From: Bedellia somnulentella
Taxonomy: Eukaryota > Arthropoda > Insecta > Lepidoptera > Bedelliidae
Direction of reading: 5' to 3'
DNA: 64,000 nt
NCBI GenBank assembly: GCA_963576735.1
Contig: OY755182.1
Coordinates: forward strand, 3,224,001 to 3,288,000
Below the pieces are notes generated by a model. It made no database searches and was not told the origin of the DNA. It saw only the letters and a list, made by a program, of their open reading frames with translations. This document shows, piece after piece, positions 10,887-22,007 of the stretch (position 1 is its first letter; each line of letters opens with the position of its first letter). The translations under genes were made by a program, and so were the position numbers.

Positions 10887-11324
10887 TATACGTATATATA
10901 CGCGTGTAAATCACAATAATTCAACACCCTTGCTTACCTTTGCACGGAAGAAATCTGAGAGCACATTGTAAAGTTTGATTAAAGAAATATTCAAGTCAAA
11001 GTGTTTCTCAAGCATCAAGATTCAACCGGTCTGAACCAGTTTTCTTTTGTCGCAGTCTAGTTTCAGGCGGGAATAGTTTAAATTGCTTTTTGAAACACTG
11101 CGCGGCTGTCGAGTCTTCAACGCCATTTTAACTGACTTAAAAGATAATTGAGATGGTATGTTTTAAACATCTTTTTTGTATGGAGATGATTAATAAATAT
11201 GTATTAATGGATAATAAATGGAAAATAAGTTTGTAAAATGCTCATTAATTTTGCAGGTTATTAATTAATGAACAAAACAATTTCTTCAAAAATAAATTTA
11301 GTCTAGCATTCGGATAGTGATCTC
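10887..11324. other. No recognisable feature
   Basis: No convincing ORF or repeat identified. Confidence 0.45.
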
Positions 11325-11376
11325 GACATATTAGTATCTCGGCCACCCCTTTGGGGATAAAGGGCGTTTTCGACGT
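11325..11376 (+). repeat. B/F-type 3' tail module fragment
   Basis: TAGTATCTCGGCCACCCCTT, TGGGGATAAAGGGCG: resembles the terminal CCCC-loop-GGGG module shared by families A, B and F, but in another sequence context. Confidence 0.4.
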
Positions 11377-11627
11377 TTTCTTTCTAACCGACGAGATCAC
11401 GATAATGTTACGTGTGTGTTACGGCCATTATAATTAGGTAATGTGGATAGAAATTTATCAAGACGTTTTAACTGAGGAGTGGTCGCACTAATTCTGGTTA
11501 TTTGTACTTAAAATCTAGCCGTATGCGTATATCTATATCAACTAGCTTTGATAATTAATACAAATTCTACTGGTACATAAATATATCTAGTAACATTCTA
11601 AACCAGCACTCAACGGCAATACCCCTA

Positions 11628-11850
11628 CGTCACTACCCCCTTCTACCCACGGGTGTCATAAGAGGCTACTAAAGGTATGGGACTTTTTAAGTAGATTTTG
11701 GGCAATGCGGATGGAAACCCATCACCATAGATACTTTATTTCTACCATCTTGTTCCCAATCAACTTTCAAATGTGGCTAAGGAGTTTCTAGTTCTAAAGC
11801 TCTAGCTACCCTTTTTTGGGATTTATGACCGTGATTATATGTATGTATGT
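11628..11850 (+). mobile_element. Family A retroposon (diverged)
   Basis: Runs from CGTCACTACCCCCTTC to GTGATTATATGTATGTATGT. The first ~25 bp are missing. Confidence 0.7.
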
Positions 11851-12737
11851 CCAAATTATATATCCCTGATTTTAAAACTTTATTCGAGAGCGGTTAGGAA
11901 GAAATACTTACAAACATTAAGTTGGAAGTGCATTCCGTATAATGCGTTCAGAAGAAAACTCTCTCAAACGCGACATGTGTGGCGTTTCTAGGCACCTACT
12001 AGGTATAGTCGAAGAGACAGATTTAAAATTATTGGAAAACTTATTTAAATTATTATTTTTAAGACTACGATTGCACATAAGAATTAACACAACGAAACGT
12101 CAGGCTTTAAAAACCATGTAATAACACGCAATATCCGAATTTCAATAAAAAAAAAAATGCTATGAAATAAGAAAAAATATTTTTATATATAAAATGAACT
12201 AACAGCTTAGGTTTCCTTAAAATTAACCTATTTTATTTCTATAAAAGATAAGTATTAATATTTATTACAGTTAGAAACATTAAGAAGTTACAAAGAAAAG
12301 CAAAAGAAATTATTTAACAAAGCCGATTAAGGGACTAGGGAAATTTACAGAAGGCATCATTTTAGAAAACTCAATACTATCTTCACAACTAAAATAAGCA
12401 CCTAGAGTCAAAGCAAACCCTAGATAGAGTAAATAGGCCAAAGTCTACCACGACGGCCTAATATGACTTCATGTGGAAGGCGGCTTGTTGATCCTCTGAT
12501 TCAATCGCCTTTAAGGGCAATTGGAAGTATGGTGAATAGAGCTGTGTTGTTTGTAACCAAATATTGAATGCTAGATATATTTCCATATTTTATTTATTAG
12601 TAGTGAATTATTGGGGGATCTGTCACACTCAATTAAGTAGCGGCGACAAGATTCAAAGGATTACAACCTAAATCCTTCAGCTCTTAAAGCCAACTCTGTA
12701 TCCAATACACTACCGTGTAGATAGACCACATTAATAA
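11851..12737. other. No recognisable feature
   Basis: AT-rich sequence without a supported gene or repeat. Confidence 0.45.
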
Positions 12738-12922
12738 CATATACTTACGGCTATAAATCCCTAGAAGGGGAAGGGAAGACGTAAGGAATAAGATATTCCT
12801 TAGCCACTTTTGGTGATGGGTCTCCGCATCGCCTGAAAATCACTTAAAAAGCCCCAATAGCCTCTTAAGTACACCCATGGGAAGAAACTGGGTAGTGCTA
12901 TTCTAATTTGACACTATACAGC
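12738..12922 (-). mobile_element. Family A copy, internally deleted
   Basis: Minus orientation: CATATACTTACGGCTATAAA ... GGGTCTCCGCATCGCC ... GGGTAGTGCTATTC. About 60 bp is missing around the ACCATCTTTTCCCC block. Confidence 0.7.
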
Positions 12923-13180
12923 AATTACAAATTACAATTACTTATAAAATTTTAAAATAAAATTTTAAAATGAACATAGTAAGAGAACAGTTAAACGGAA
13001 AACGCGAGATGTACCTCGGCCACCTTTCAAAGTTACAAAATGGCGTCCGCGTTTCCGGTTTAGTACGAGTTACAACTTACTCTCAAAATTTCTCTAGTGG
13101 ACACGTACAATTTATTTTGTCATTATAACTTACCAAGACCAATGATTTGCAATTTGAACTGCAATCAAATATATATACTT

Positions 13181-13415
13181 ATGCTCACGACGATATATCC
13201 CGAAAAGGATTAGCTCTGCTTTTCAGAGTTATTAACTCCTCAGCCACATTTGGAAGTTGATAGAGAACAAGATGTAAATTATTGTTGGTGATGGGTCTCC
13301 TACCACATTGCCCAAAAACCACTTAAAAAGCCCCATACAACATCCGCCTCAACATACATTATTCGCCTCTTACAACATCCGTGGTTAGAAAGGAAAGGAA
13401 CGCCGCCGGCAGTAT
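13181..13415 (-). repeat. Family A copy, diverged
   Basis: Minus orientation: ATGCTCACGACGATATATCC, then GGTGATGGGTCTCCTACCAC, then AAAGCCCCATAC. The head end is scrambled. Confidence 0.6.
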
Positions 13416-13584
13416 GCATAACTAGATATTAATATATTTAAGTTACTTTTAAATATGGTAGGGATAGAATCCATATGTATAAAAATAAAAAAATAATTTT
13501 ATTTTATTAACTTCTTCATAATAATATCATTTGAAGCTATTAAATCCAGTTCTACTAAAGCCCTTTTAGTGATAAATGTTCAGT

Positions 13585-13655
13585 TTTGTCAGGACTGTGC
13601 AAAGTAGCGATGACTAGTCTCTGCTTACGCCAATGGTGATATAAGGCGTGATTTG
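13585..13655 (+). repeat. LINE family F 3' end remnant
   Basis: TTGTCAGGACTGTGCAAAGT, GATGACTAGTCTCTGCTTAC, ATATAAGGCGTG: a decayed family F terminus. Confidence 0.45.
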
Positions 13656-13998
13656 GTTGTACATTTTCCGATCGGTAAAAGTGTCAGTTAGTGAAATTTC
13701 TTTTATCATTTATGGACTCATAAATGGAAGTTAGCTGCGCGTTATTTAAAATCAAAATTTGAAATCAAAAATGGAGTCTTAGGAACTACAAAGTGTAAAT
13801 AAAATTAAATTTGATTAGTTTATCTTTGATATAGTGTTGAAGGCACTGTGGTCTAAAGAAAAGCATAAAATTGGTGTTTCAAAGATATTATTGACAAGCT
13901 CATATCGGTAATATTTTTATTTGCAAAAAGGGAAACGTTATTCTTATCATAATTTTCCAAATAGTGGTCAAGAACGAGTCGCGGGAAAGGGTGCACCA

Positions 13999-14262
13999 TT
14001 AACTATAAAACAGCAACATCTCATCACAATAGACTTGCATGTCATCCCAATTCTCCACTACATAATGGACGACAGCACGCCTAATATCGTTTGACGACTG
14101 AAAACTCCCATACATGCTGTATGACAACGAATGAAATAAACACGACCCATCTCCAGGAATAGAGATGACTCTGTGTGGACAAAGGTCGCCATTTATGTAC
14201 AATATTTCACGTTCTATTACACTATATTTACAATTACTTCTATAACAATAGGGCTTAAACTT
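13999..14262 (-). pseudogene. OTU-like cysteine protease N-terminal fragment
   Basis: The minus-strand frame is open from about 14262 down to the stop at 13999 (about 87 codons) and has no ATG near its start. It contains GDGSCLFHSLSYSMYG, which matches the nucleophile block of the OTU (ovarian tumour) family: Asp, then Gly-x-Cys with the catalytic Cys. A hydrophobic helix follows (RRAVVHYVVENWDDM). OTU proteases cleave ubiquitin isopeptide bonds and have a catalytic His near the C-terminus. Here the frame stops about 67 residues after LYINGD, well before that His, so the domain is incomplete. OTU domains are also carried by Helentron-type transposons, and a Helentron-like end lies about 0.9 kb away. 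I therefore think this is a transposon relic, though a captured host fragment is possible. Confidence 0.6.
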
Positions 14263-14879
14263 ATATATATATGCAAACTAAATAGAACTAAACTAACTAA
14301 CAAATAACTAATTAAATAAATATATATCTACTAACTTACAAACTATAACTAAACTAAACTAAATAACACGTAAAGTTCTCCGAATATCAATTATCACTAC
14401 AATATTTTTTAGTTTCGAAATGGGTTTTCATAGACAGATGGCGCTATCAAATGAAAATTATCGAATTATTTTGAAGTACTACTTACACTGCGCTTTGTAA
14501 CGAAACCATAGCGCGATTCAGACAGGTACAACGCCATCTATCGAGCGCGCATACAATATTTATCGCAATACAATGGAGTTTTAGCTTTATTAATTTAATG
14601 AACTTTATGTATTAATTTGTATTAATGATAGTCTATGTATTACATTTATATTATTCTTTTCTATTCTATGTATGTATTCATCCAATTGAATAGGTACTTG
14701 AACAACGAACAAAGTTAACAATGCAGTCAAAATCCATACATAATGTTCTTGCCAAACCGCAAATATAAAATTATTTTCTATGGCATATAATTTTTTTATG
14801 TTTTTATAATTTTTCCTTTATATGTGGCTAATGACCTATCTTGGTGCAAAATTTGAAGTTTCTAATCAGTGAGTCAGTG
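14263..14879. other. No recognisable feature
   Basis: AT-rich. Contains a motif pair GATGGCGCTATCAAATG / GCCATCTATCGAGCGCGC typical of insect repeat ends, but no family I can name. Confidence 0.4.
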
Positions 14880-15120
14880 AGTGACAAAATGGTGTAACTT
14901 TGATCGACCGTAACTCCTAAACTATTAATTCATTTGGCGTGTAATTTCGAACTTAAGCTTGTTCTAATGCCTACTATTATTCACCGAAAACCTAAACTCC
15001 TAGCTTTGTCCACGTCGAAGATATAGGGGGGGCGAAACAGCCGCGAACCGCTTCGAGAAAAGATGGTACGGCCGTGCCCGTTTTGCTCGAGACTTGGCAG
15101 GGGCACTGCCGTGCCCCCAG
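14880..15120 (+). mobile_element. Family G: Helentron-like 3' end
   Basis: The terminal ~80 bp (CGCTTCGAGAAAAGATGGTA, GCCGTGCCCGTTTTGCTCG, GTGCCCCCAG) matches the end of the element at 51.5-51.9 kb. It holds the perfect hairpin GGGGCAC-TGCC-GTGCCCC next to the CCAGAT boundary. A hairpin just inside the 3' terminus is typical of Helitron/Helentron elements. The left end is not resolved. Confidence 0.5.
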
Positions 15121-15837
15121 ATAATATTCTATGTAAACGATAGCGGCAACAGAAATAAAATTTTAATCAAAGTTTCATTCAGATGGACATGGATGGAATG
15201 ATGGATTTCAGACATATGGACAGACAAACAGACAGCGACGTTTTAGAAGTAGGTTTTGGCTATAATCCTTAAAAGGGTTAGCCAGAACATTGAATCATTA
15301 ATTTTTAATCACTTAAATTTGAGAACATTAAATGTATTCAATAAAACGATTATTGGTAGTGCGTTTTTGACCCTTTTGTTCGATATTCACATAAAAACTA
15401 CAAATATGGGAAATGGAGGGAGAAAAGTTATAATCTAAGATACAAAAAATACGTAATAAAATACTTACTTACTTGTAGCCTGAAAGTGTAGACAGATTTA
15501 TTATCCCAGAAAAAATCTAAAAAAAAGTTTAAAAAAATATGTCAAAATTAAATTCTAAAAAGAATACTGAGCGATTCTTTAAGGCTATAAATCTATTAGC
15601 GCTCAACTCCATTTTCCAACTAAGTAAAGAAGTTTAAAATTAATTTTCATGGCCTTTATGAAATTCCTTTCAACCCACCACTAAAGCGCACCTTCCCTCA
15701 TAAATATTAATTTAAGTTGCACTTACATACATTATGGCGTCGCTTTTATACATTTCTACGAAATGCTAATAACTTTTTAGTAAAACTTATGAATTAAATG
15801 TGTATTAAAAATAATAACATAATAGTCTAAAGAGCAA
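15121..15837. other. No recognisable feature
   Basis: Short ORFs only. AT-rich. Confidence 0.45.
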
Positions 15838-15960
15838 CATATCTCGCATATCAACATATATAATTGTACCTCACTGTAAACTGTTTGATCATATTATTAT
15901 TTTTGTAAATTTTTGTTTGATGTGCAATAAAGAGTTATTCTATTCTATTCTTTTCTATAT
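15838..15960 (+). repeat. Family H LINE-type 3' end
   Basis: AATTGTACCTCACTGTAAAC ... TTTGATGTGCAATAAAGAG, then TTATTCTATTCTATTCTTTT. Contains an AATAAA signal and a pyrimidine-rich terminal repeat. Confidence 0.6.
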
Positions 15961-16835
15961 ACGTCTTCTGCCAGCTATTTAGCTCTGAAATTATTGCTCA
16001 AGACCCTACAAAGTGGTGGAAAACCGAAACAAGTTTTTATAGATTATACGGGGAAATGTGATCCATAGCTCTAGATATCTAAAGTATAGTGCACGTGCCA
16101 TAAACCAGACCAATAGATAACGCAAAGCAAGCATTACTTTTTGTTTAGGACCTTCAGGTTTATAATACAATCTGTAAAGTCTAAACAAACTAGTGTGAAT
16201 CTCAAAAATAAATTAAACTTTGATGGATCTATCTATTTTCTGGGCTCTTAAGGAAGCAAACATTTAAGGCTCATATTTATTATTTGAAACTTGTTTAGTG
16301 GCCACAGCTATATATAGTTATGTTGCTTCTCTCTTTGTTGATGTGATTCCGAGTTTGATAATAGAAAACTCATTGTATTATCTTGATTTATAATTTTATG
16401 AAACTAAACTGAACTAAAAAATCGGTTTATGTATTGTATGAACTATAACGTAATTATAATATCATAAACATAATTTTAGATTCTTCATCTTCCAAATAAA
16501 CAAAAACGTTATAATATAAACATGTCACGATAATTCTGCTTATTTAAAGGTTTCATATGCAAATGGTAATGTTTTCATTTGAAATAATTCAATGGATTTT
16601 ATCTCGATCGTAATTATTCTTGGCGCGGCCAACAGAACAAATGAGGACAGAAATGAGTCTGACACTGTTTATGACAACCTCTTTTGGTTAGCCGTGTTTT
16701 GAATTTTATTTGTTGTTTTAATTATGTATCTTAATTGCATGCTTAATTGTGACTGCCAAGCCACCATTTGAATTAGATAATTTAAATGAGTCTTATGGCC
16801 TTTTTTATGATCAAGTGGGTATCCATTTTTTTACA
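15961..16835. other. No recognisable feature
   Basis: The 60-codon minus ORF at 16006-16188 has no recognisable feature. Confidence 0.45.
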
Positions 16836-17076
16836 CTGTGTAGTGTCGGCTTAGAATAGCACTACCCCATTTCTTCCCATGTGTGATCGTAAGATGCAAC
16901 TAAGGGTATTGGGGCTTTTTAAGTAAATTTTGGGTGATGCAGTTGGAGACCCTTATCAAAGATATTTATGTTACGATGTTTTGCCCACTTTACTTTCAAA
17001 AGTGGCTAAACAATTTTTTGATTCTGAAGCTCTGGATATCCCTTTTAAGAGTTCATAACCGTGAGGATATGTATTT
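16836..17076 (+). mobile_element. Family A retroposon (diverged)
   Basis: CTGTGTAGTGTCGGCTTAGA through CATAACCGTGAGGATATGTA. Full length but many substitutions. Confidence 0.75.
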
Positions 17077-17419
17077 ATTTTATAGTTTCAAATAGAACAC
17101 ACCTAATACTTATGTGAAACTTTAAGTTATTAAAATGCAGTTGCATAACATGTTCTAAAATAATATGTTCGTAGTAAATAATGACATGACGAGGAAACGC
17201 TACTCTAAGGCTGTGAAAAATAAATAAAAGACCCATAGTGGATATTATTTCAAGCAGAGGAAGAAGATACATTTAGATCTTATAGGAATTTGAAAATGCA
17301 GTGTGAGTATAAAGGCTTTTAGCCTGGGCATGTATAAAAAGTTGGATGAATGAAGACAAGAGATTCGTCAACATCAAATAAAGTCGCAAATGTGTGTATT
17401 TATTTGTATATTATAAAAT
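17077..17419. other. Mostly unassigned; faint family F relic
   Basis: Positions 17310-17365 read ACIKSWMNEDKR-like on the plus strand, similar to RACMKSLMDVNEAR of LINE F. The remainder is unassigned. Confidence 0.35.
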
Positions 17420-17738
17420 ATAACATAACATAACATAAACGTTCACGCCGAATATCTTTGAAAGGGTTGGCAGAGGTACTAATACTTCTGAACATCACGT
17501 GACTTAGTCACCCGGTGTTCAGAGTACCCACGTTTTGCATGGACAGTGGACTCACGTGATAGGGGGCAGGCCTATCGCCGTTTTGCACGAATACACTGTC
17601 ACATGACTAAGTACAACTCAGCCATGTGGGTTTCCTCACGAATTTTTTCCCTATCCGTTAACAACCATGATAAATTAACCACACATATGTCTTTAGAAAA
17701 GACAAATTGGTGTAGGCCCGACCCGGGATTTGAACACT
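17420..17738 (-). mobile_element. Family B SINE lacking most of the tRNA head
   Basis: Tail and body are intact. The head stops after GATTTGAACACT, where box B lies, so the box A half is missing. The ORF at 17546-17776 is only repeat sequence read in frame. Confidence 0.75.
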
Positions 17739-17999
17739 TCATAAAATATAATTGGATAAATTCTCCAACAAAATAAATGTCATTTAAATATAATCCCCTT
17801 TCTTTAAGTAAATGCAGACTGTAGAGCCGCAGGACTGTTCCACTTGTCCGAGGTAAAACAAGGGTCAGGTACGAAACTTTATTAATGTCAACTCACTGCC
17901 GGTTGTGCTGTGTACAGATGGAGTGAAAATACGACTGAATATTTTTTATTGTTTGCGTTTTTTTTCTATGCCCAAAACATTTGGATGTGGAAACGCTTT

Positions 18000-18600
18000 A
18001 AAAGTGGATAAAAAAATATTTAAGGTATGACAGAAGAAGCATGAGCATAAAGTGAGTCAAACGAACATAATAACCCTAAATGCTGGTTATATGTTGCTGT
18101 GTGGTATAGTTAGATTCATAAACAGTGCGATGTGAAAGATTGCAATAGTATTTTTAGATGGTTTACGCAAGAGAGGATTTATGAAATTATGAGTCTGTGT
18201 AGTGTCGGCTTAGAATAGCACTACCCCGTTTCTGCCGGTGGGTGTACGTAAGAGGCAACTAACGGCATTGGGACTTTTGAGGGATTTTTGGGCGATGCGG
18301 TTGGAGACCCATCACCAACAACCTTTATTTTACCATCTTTTCCCCACTCAACTTTCAAAAAGTGGCTGAGGAATTTCGAATTCCTTTGCTCTGGCTACCC
18401 CTTCTAGGGATTTATAGCCGTGAGTATATGTACGTATGTAGGATTTATGAAAGTATATCAGCAAAAGAAATATGTGGGAATGTTTTAAGAAGACAACCAC
18501 GAAGGACACCTTTAGGTCAATAACAAAATGATTTTAAGTAAGGCAGGCGTTCGAAGTATAAAGGATAGAAGCACATGTATTTATATGACTTTTTAGGGGT
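18000..18600 (+). repeat. LINE family F relic split by a family A insertion
   Basis: Left part: GACAGAAGAAGCATGAGCAT (reads QKKHEHK). Right part (18453-18600): GAAGGACACCTTTAGGTCAA, GTTCGAAGTATAAAGGATAG, equivalent to RKTHLDQ ... VRSIKD. The family A copy at 18187-18439 interrupts it with a 13-bp TSD. Confidence 0.5.
18187..18439 (+). mobile_element. Family A retroposon with 13-bp TSD
   Basis: Copy bounded by AGGATTTATGAAA at 18174-18186 and 18440-18452. The sequence between the left TSD and GTGTAGTGTCGG includes ~10 extra bases (TTATGAGTCT). Close to consensus. Confidence 0.85.
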
Positions 18601-18620
18601 TTGCCAGCATCATGGCTTCA

Positions 18621-18948
18621 TTTTTTAAATCTTTTTGTTCATGAAAACCTCATGTGGGGATTATTACTAATAAATAAAGAATAAATAAAGGAAAGAAAAA
18701 TTTCGACACAGGCGGGATTCGAACCCGCGACCTCGGGTATACGCCCGAATTAGTAAAAAATTCGGAGGTAGGAAACGCAAACACTACTAAAACGTGTAAA
18801 AGAAATAAAGGATAGAAGAATTTCGCGCTGGCAGCCATTGACACGGTAGCTCAATTGGCAAGAGGGACGGGGGCGTATACCCGAGGTCGCGGGTTCGAAT
18901 CCCGCCTGTGTCGAAATTTTTCTTTCCTTTATTTATTCTTTATTTATT
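18621..18948 (+). mobile_element. Family C fold-back retroposon with 12-bp TSD
   Basis: A 328-bp unit flanked by ATCATGGCTTCA at 18609-18620 and 18949-18960. It contains an inverted repeat of ~75 bp: left arm about 18671-18742, right arm about 18870-18944. Each arm includes the T-arm of a tRNA-like domain (GGGTTCGAATCCCGCC) and the flank TGTCGAAATTTTTCTTTCC. The sense tRNA-like sequence begins at 18840 (GACACGGTAGCTCAATTGGC) and ends near 18911. The whole palindromic structure lies between the two TSDs, so it was inserted as one unit. Confidence 0.8.
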
Positions 18949-18960
18949 ATCATGGCTTCA

Positions 18961-19621
18961 GTTTATAATGACTTTTATGTAGTTAGAATTAGCTACAATC
19001 ATGACAGGAAATTATAAAACACACAAATCTGTTCCTTCATTTTTCAAATGAAATGACAGTAGAGACATTCATTACAGATAACCACCAATATTATTATTAG
19101 GAAAGGGGATAAAAATATTTTATTTCCAATCGTAAAAAATGATATGTTTTGTTTTTTAAAACAAGTTAATTATGTTTTATCAAAAAAGAAGTTTTTTGCA
19201 GATAAACCAGAACAATATATTACAAGCAATTCACACCAACAATATGTATATACGACCATTCTTCTTTTTCTGCGAGTGAAAACCGTGCGTGTATTTCGCG
19301 GTATCTGAGCACAGTCTTGCTCGAACAAAAGCCAAAACTGTTCGTGCAACGAATAAATAATTCATGAAAATCTAAAAATTCCATTAAAATACCGTTTAAA
19401 GCTCTGTGACGCTTTCGCCAACACATTTTGAGCTCATTAATCAACTTGGAGTCACGGAATAGTGACCGCTGCGATTTTAATAGTACTAGCCGACTCTGGC
19501 TGAAAACGGTATGTTCCTTTTATAACTCTACTTCTGAAATTATAGCCTTGCGTAGTATGAGACGTTTAAGCAACTGTATTTCTTAGTTTTATTTAGAAAT
19601 AATAATTATATTGTTTAATTA
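18961..19621. other. No recognisable feature
   Basis: The 74-codon minus ORF at 19220-19444 has no family I recognise. Nothing else supported. Confidence 0.4.
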
Positions 19622-19722
19622 GCTGTGTGGTGTCGGCATAGAATAGCACTACCCCATTTCTTCTGGTGGATGAACGCCAACCCCTTCGGGGATAAACGGC
19701 GTGAACGTTTATGTTTATGTTA
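19622..19722 (+). mobile_element. Chimera: family A head joined to family B tail
   Basis: Bases 19622-19674 are the first ~55 bp of family A (GTGGTGTCGGCATAGAATAG ... TTCTGGTGGATGAAC). From 19675 the sequence is the family B end (GCCAACCCCTTCGGGGATAA, GGCGTGAACGTTTATG). The switch is abrupt. Confidence 0.7.
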
Positions 19723-19778
19723 TTTATTACTGTGGCCTAGTGATTAGAGAAATATACAATTTATTGTATATTGTATTA

Positions 19779-19905
19779 GCCGTGTAGTGTCGGCTTAGAA
19801 TAGCACTACCCAGTTTCTACCAATGAGTGTACGTAAGAGACGACTTACGGTATTGGGACTTTTAAGGGATTTTCAAACGATGCGGTTGAAGACCCATCAC
19901 CAACA
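19779..19905 (+). mobile_element. Family A copy, 5' half (LINE-interrupted)
   Basis: GCCGTGTAGTGTCGGCTTAG to CCCATCACCAACA. It continues at 21414 after a 1.5-kb LINE insertion. Confidence 0.8.
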
Positions 19906-21413
19906 TGTATGCGTTAGGTATATTTTGTGACCTCACAAAAGCTTTTGATTGTGTAAAAAAGGAAATAGCGTTGACTAAACTTAAATATTACGGTTTTGAC
20001 GAGCAAGCACTGAAATTAATGGCATCATATCTTGATAAAAGAACTTTAAAGGTAGATATTAATGGAACCACGTCGAAAGGATCGGAAATAGAGATGGGCG
20101 TTCCTCAAGGTTCTATACTTGGCCCATTACTGTTTCTGATTTATATTAATGATTTACCATTTATGGTACAAAAGTATTCTGAGATAGTTATGTTTGCAGA
20201 TGACACATCTTTAATATTTAATGTAGCGAGATCCTCTACATCTCTTGACGACGTAAATAAAGCTATCTCACTGGTATTGCATTGGTTTACTGTAAATAAC
20301 CTGGTTCTGAATGCCAAAAAAACTAAATGTATTAAATTTACTTTACCGAATGTTAGGCAAGTTGACGCCAATATTGTTATTGACAGTGAAAAAGTAGAAT
20401 TAGTGAAAGAGACAAAATTCCTAGGGATAATAATCGATTCTAAGTTGCAATGGGGACCCCATATACTAACACTTTCTAAAAGGCTGAGCTCAGCAGCGTA
20501 TGCCGTGCGTAAGATTAGAGAAATAGCAGACATAGAAACAGCTCGCATTGTTTATTTCAGTTATTTTCATAGTATTATGTCGTACGGTATTTTATTATGG
20601 GGTAAAGCGGCTGATGTTCATAAAGTTTTTGTCTTACAAAAGCGAGCTATCCGATCTATTTACATGTTAAGGTCGAGGTATTCGTTGCGCGAAAAATTTA
20701 AAGATATTGGCATTTTAACTGTCCCTTGCCAATACATATTTGAGAATTTAATGTATGCCAAAAAGAATATAAGCCAATTTAGTAAAGTTAGTGATAGGCA
20801 TACTGTTAACACTCGGAATAAGGAGAAACTTAACGTACCGAAGTGGAGACTTAATAAAGTAAGTAACTCCTTTATGGGACTATCCCTGAAAATGTTCAAT
20901 AAACTCCCTTCTGACATATTGGAATTGCCTGTGGCATCTTTTAAAAGGGCAATTAAAGCCATGCTTTTAAAGAAATCTTACTACAGTGTTCAAGATTTTT
21001 TAAACGACAAGGACCCAACGCGCACATGACCATGTCCGTAAAGCTATAAATCTTCCCTCGTTATTCCTAGGAATAATTGTCTGGTGAGGATTTTTCTTCT
21101 CACGTTATGTGATTGGTTTTTGTGATGGACAATTTATTTTAATTATGTCAAACTAGCGTTTGGTTTCGTCGCTTAGAAAATCTTTTGTAAAGTAAAAACA
21201 TGTTTATAAACTGAAATTGTACAAACCATATTTTGAAAAAATGAAAAAATGTGAATGTAAAGAGTTTCTTTGTTGCTTCTTCTCTTTACGAACACCTTCC
21301 GAAGCAACGGATTAACGATTAATTTAAAACTTTGACGTTCAAAAAATGTTAGTATTTAACTTTATTTTGAAAAATAAACTTTTTGACTTTTTTTTTGACT
21401 TTTAACAACCTTT
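19906..21413 (+). pseudogene. CR1-like LINE, 5'-truncated copy (RT and 3' UTR)
   Basis: Contains the C-terminal part of ORF2, open from 19906 to the stop at 21029, with RT motifs CDLTKAFDCV, GVPQGSILGPLLFLIYIND and VMFADDTSLIF, then the post-RT domain ending DFLNDKDPTRT. The endonuclease and N-terminal RT motifs are absent, so it cannot be autonomous. The 3' UTR ends in a T-rich tail with repeated TTTTTGACTTTT. The insertion sits in a family A copy with a short TSD (AACA at 19902-19905 and 21414-21417). Subfamily-diagnostic residues (VDANIVIDSEKV, REIADIE) match the older copy at 57.9-60.2 kb rather than the full-length copy (VDNNIVIDSEQV, REIADVE). Confidence 0.85.
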
Positions 21414-21530
21414 ATTTTACCATCTTTTCCCCACCAAGCTTCCGAAAGTGGCTGAGGAATTTTTAATTCCTTAGATCTGGCTACCCCTTCTAGGGAATTA
21501 CAGCCGTGAGTATATGTATGTGTGTATGTA
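21414..21530 (+). mobile_element. Family A copy, 3' half (continuation)
   Basis: AACAACCTTTATTTTACCAT through GCCGTGAGTATATGTATGTG. Rejoined to 19779-19905 it makes one ordinary family A copy. Confidence 0.8.
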
Positions 21531-21539
21531 TTTATTAAT

Positions 21540-21785
21540 AAAGCTGTGTAGTGTCGGCTTAGAATAGCAATAGCCCATTACTGCCCGTGTGTGTTCGTAA
21601 GAAGCGACTTATGATATAGGGACTCTTTAAGTGATGTTTGGGCGTGGCGGTTAGAAACTCATAACAAAGAACCTTCATATTCCAATCTTTTCCCCACTCA
21701 ACTTCAGAAAATGACTAAGAGATTCTTGTTTCTTCTTTGTATTCTGAAATTCTGGCTACCCTTTTTAGGGATTTATGTATGTATG
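21540..21785 (+). mobile_element. Family A retroposon with 9-bp TSD
   Basis: Flanked by TTTATTAAT at 21531-21539 and 21786-21794. Inserted immediately downstream of the tail of another family A copy. Confidence 0.75.
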
Positions 21786-21806
21786 TTTATTAATTCCTCA
21801 AAATTA

Positions 21807-21905
21807 GGTACTCTGAACACCAGGTGACAATGTCACGTGATGCTCAGCAGTATAAGTACCTCTGCCAACCCCTTCTGGTTCTGGGATATACGGTGTGACC
21901 GTTGG
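21807..21905 (+). repeat. Family B 3' fragment
   Basis: GGTACTCTGAACACCAGGTG, CTCTGCCAACCCCTTCTGG, GGTGTGACCGTTGG: the last ~100 bp of family B. Confidence 0.7.
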
Positions 21906-22007
21906 AGTTGAGTAAAGCTCAATCAAATAACAAATGACAAATATTACTTTTACTAATACGAATGTGAGTCTTAGTTACTTTAATAAACATATTATTTATT
22001 AATATTT

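Noticed and set aside
14200..14202. TTG at 14202 as the start of the OTU fragment
   Set aside because: The frame is open further upstream and no ATG is present. It is a fragment, not a gene with an alternative start.
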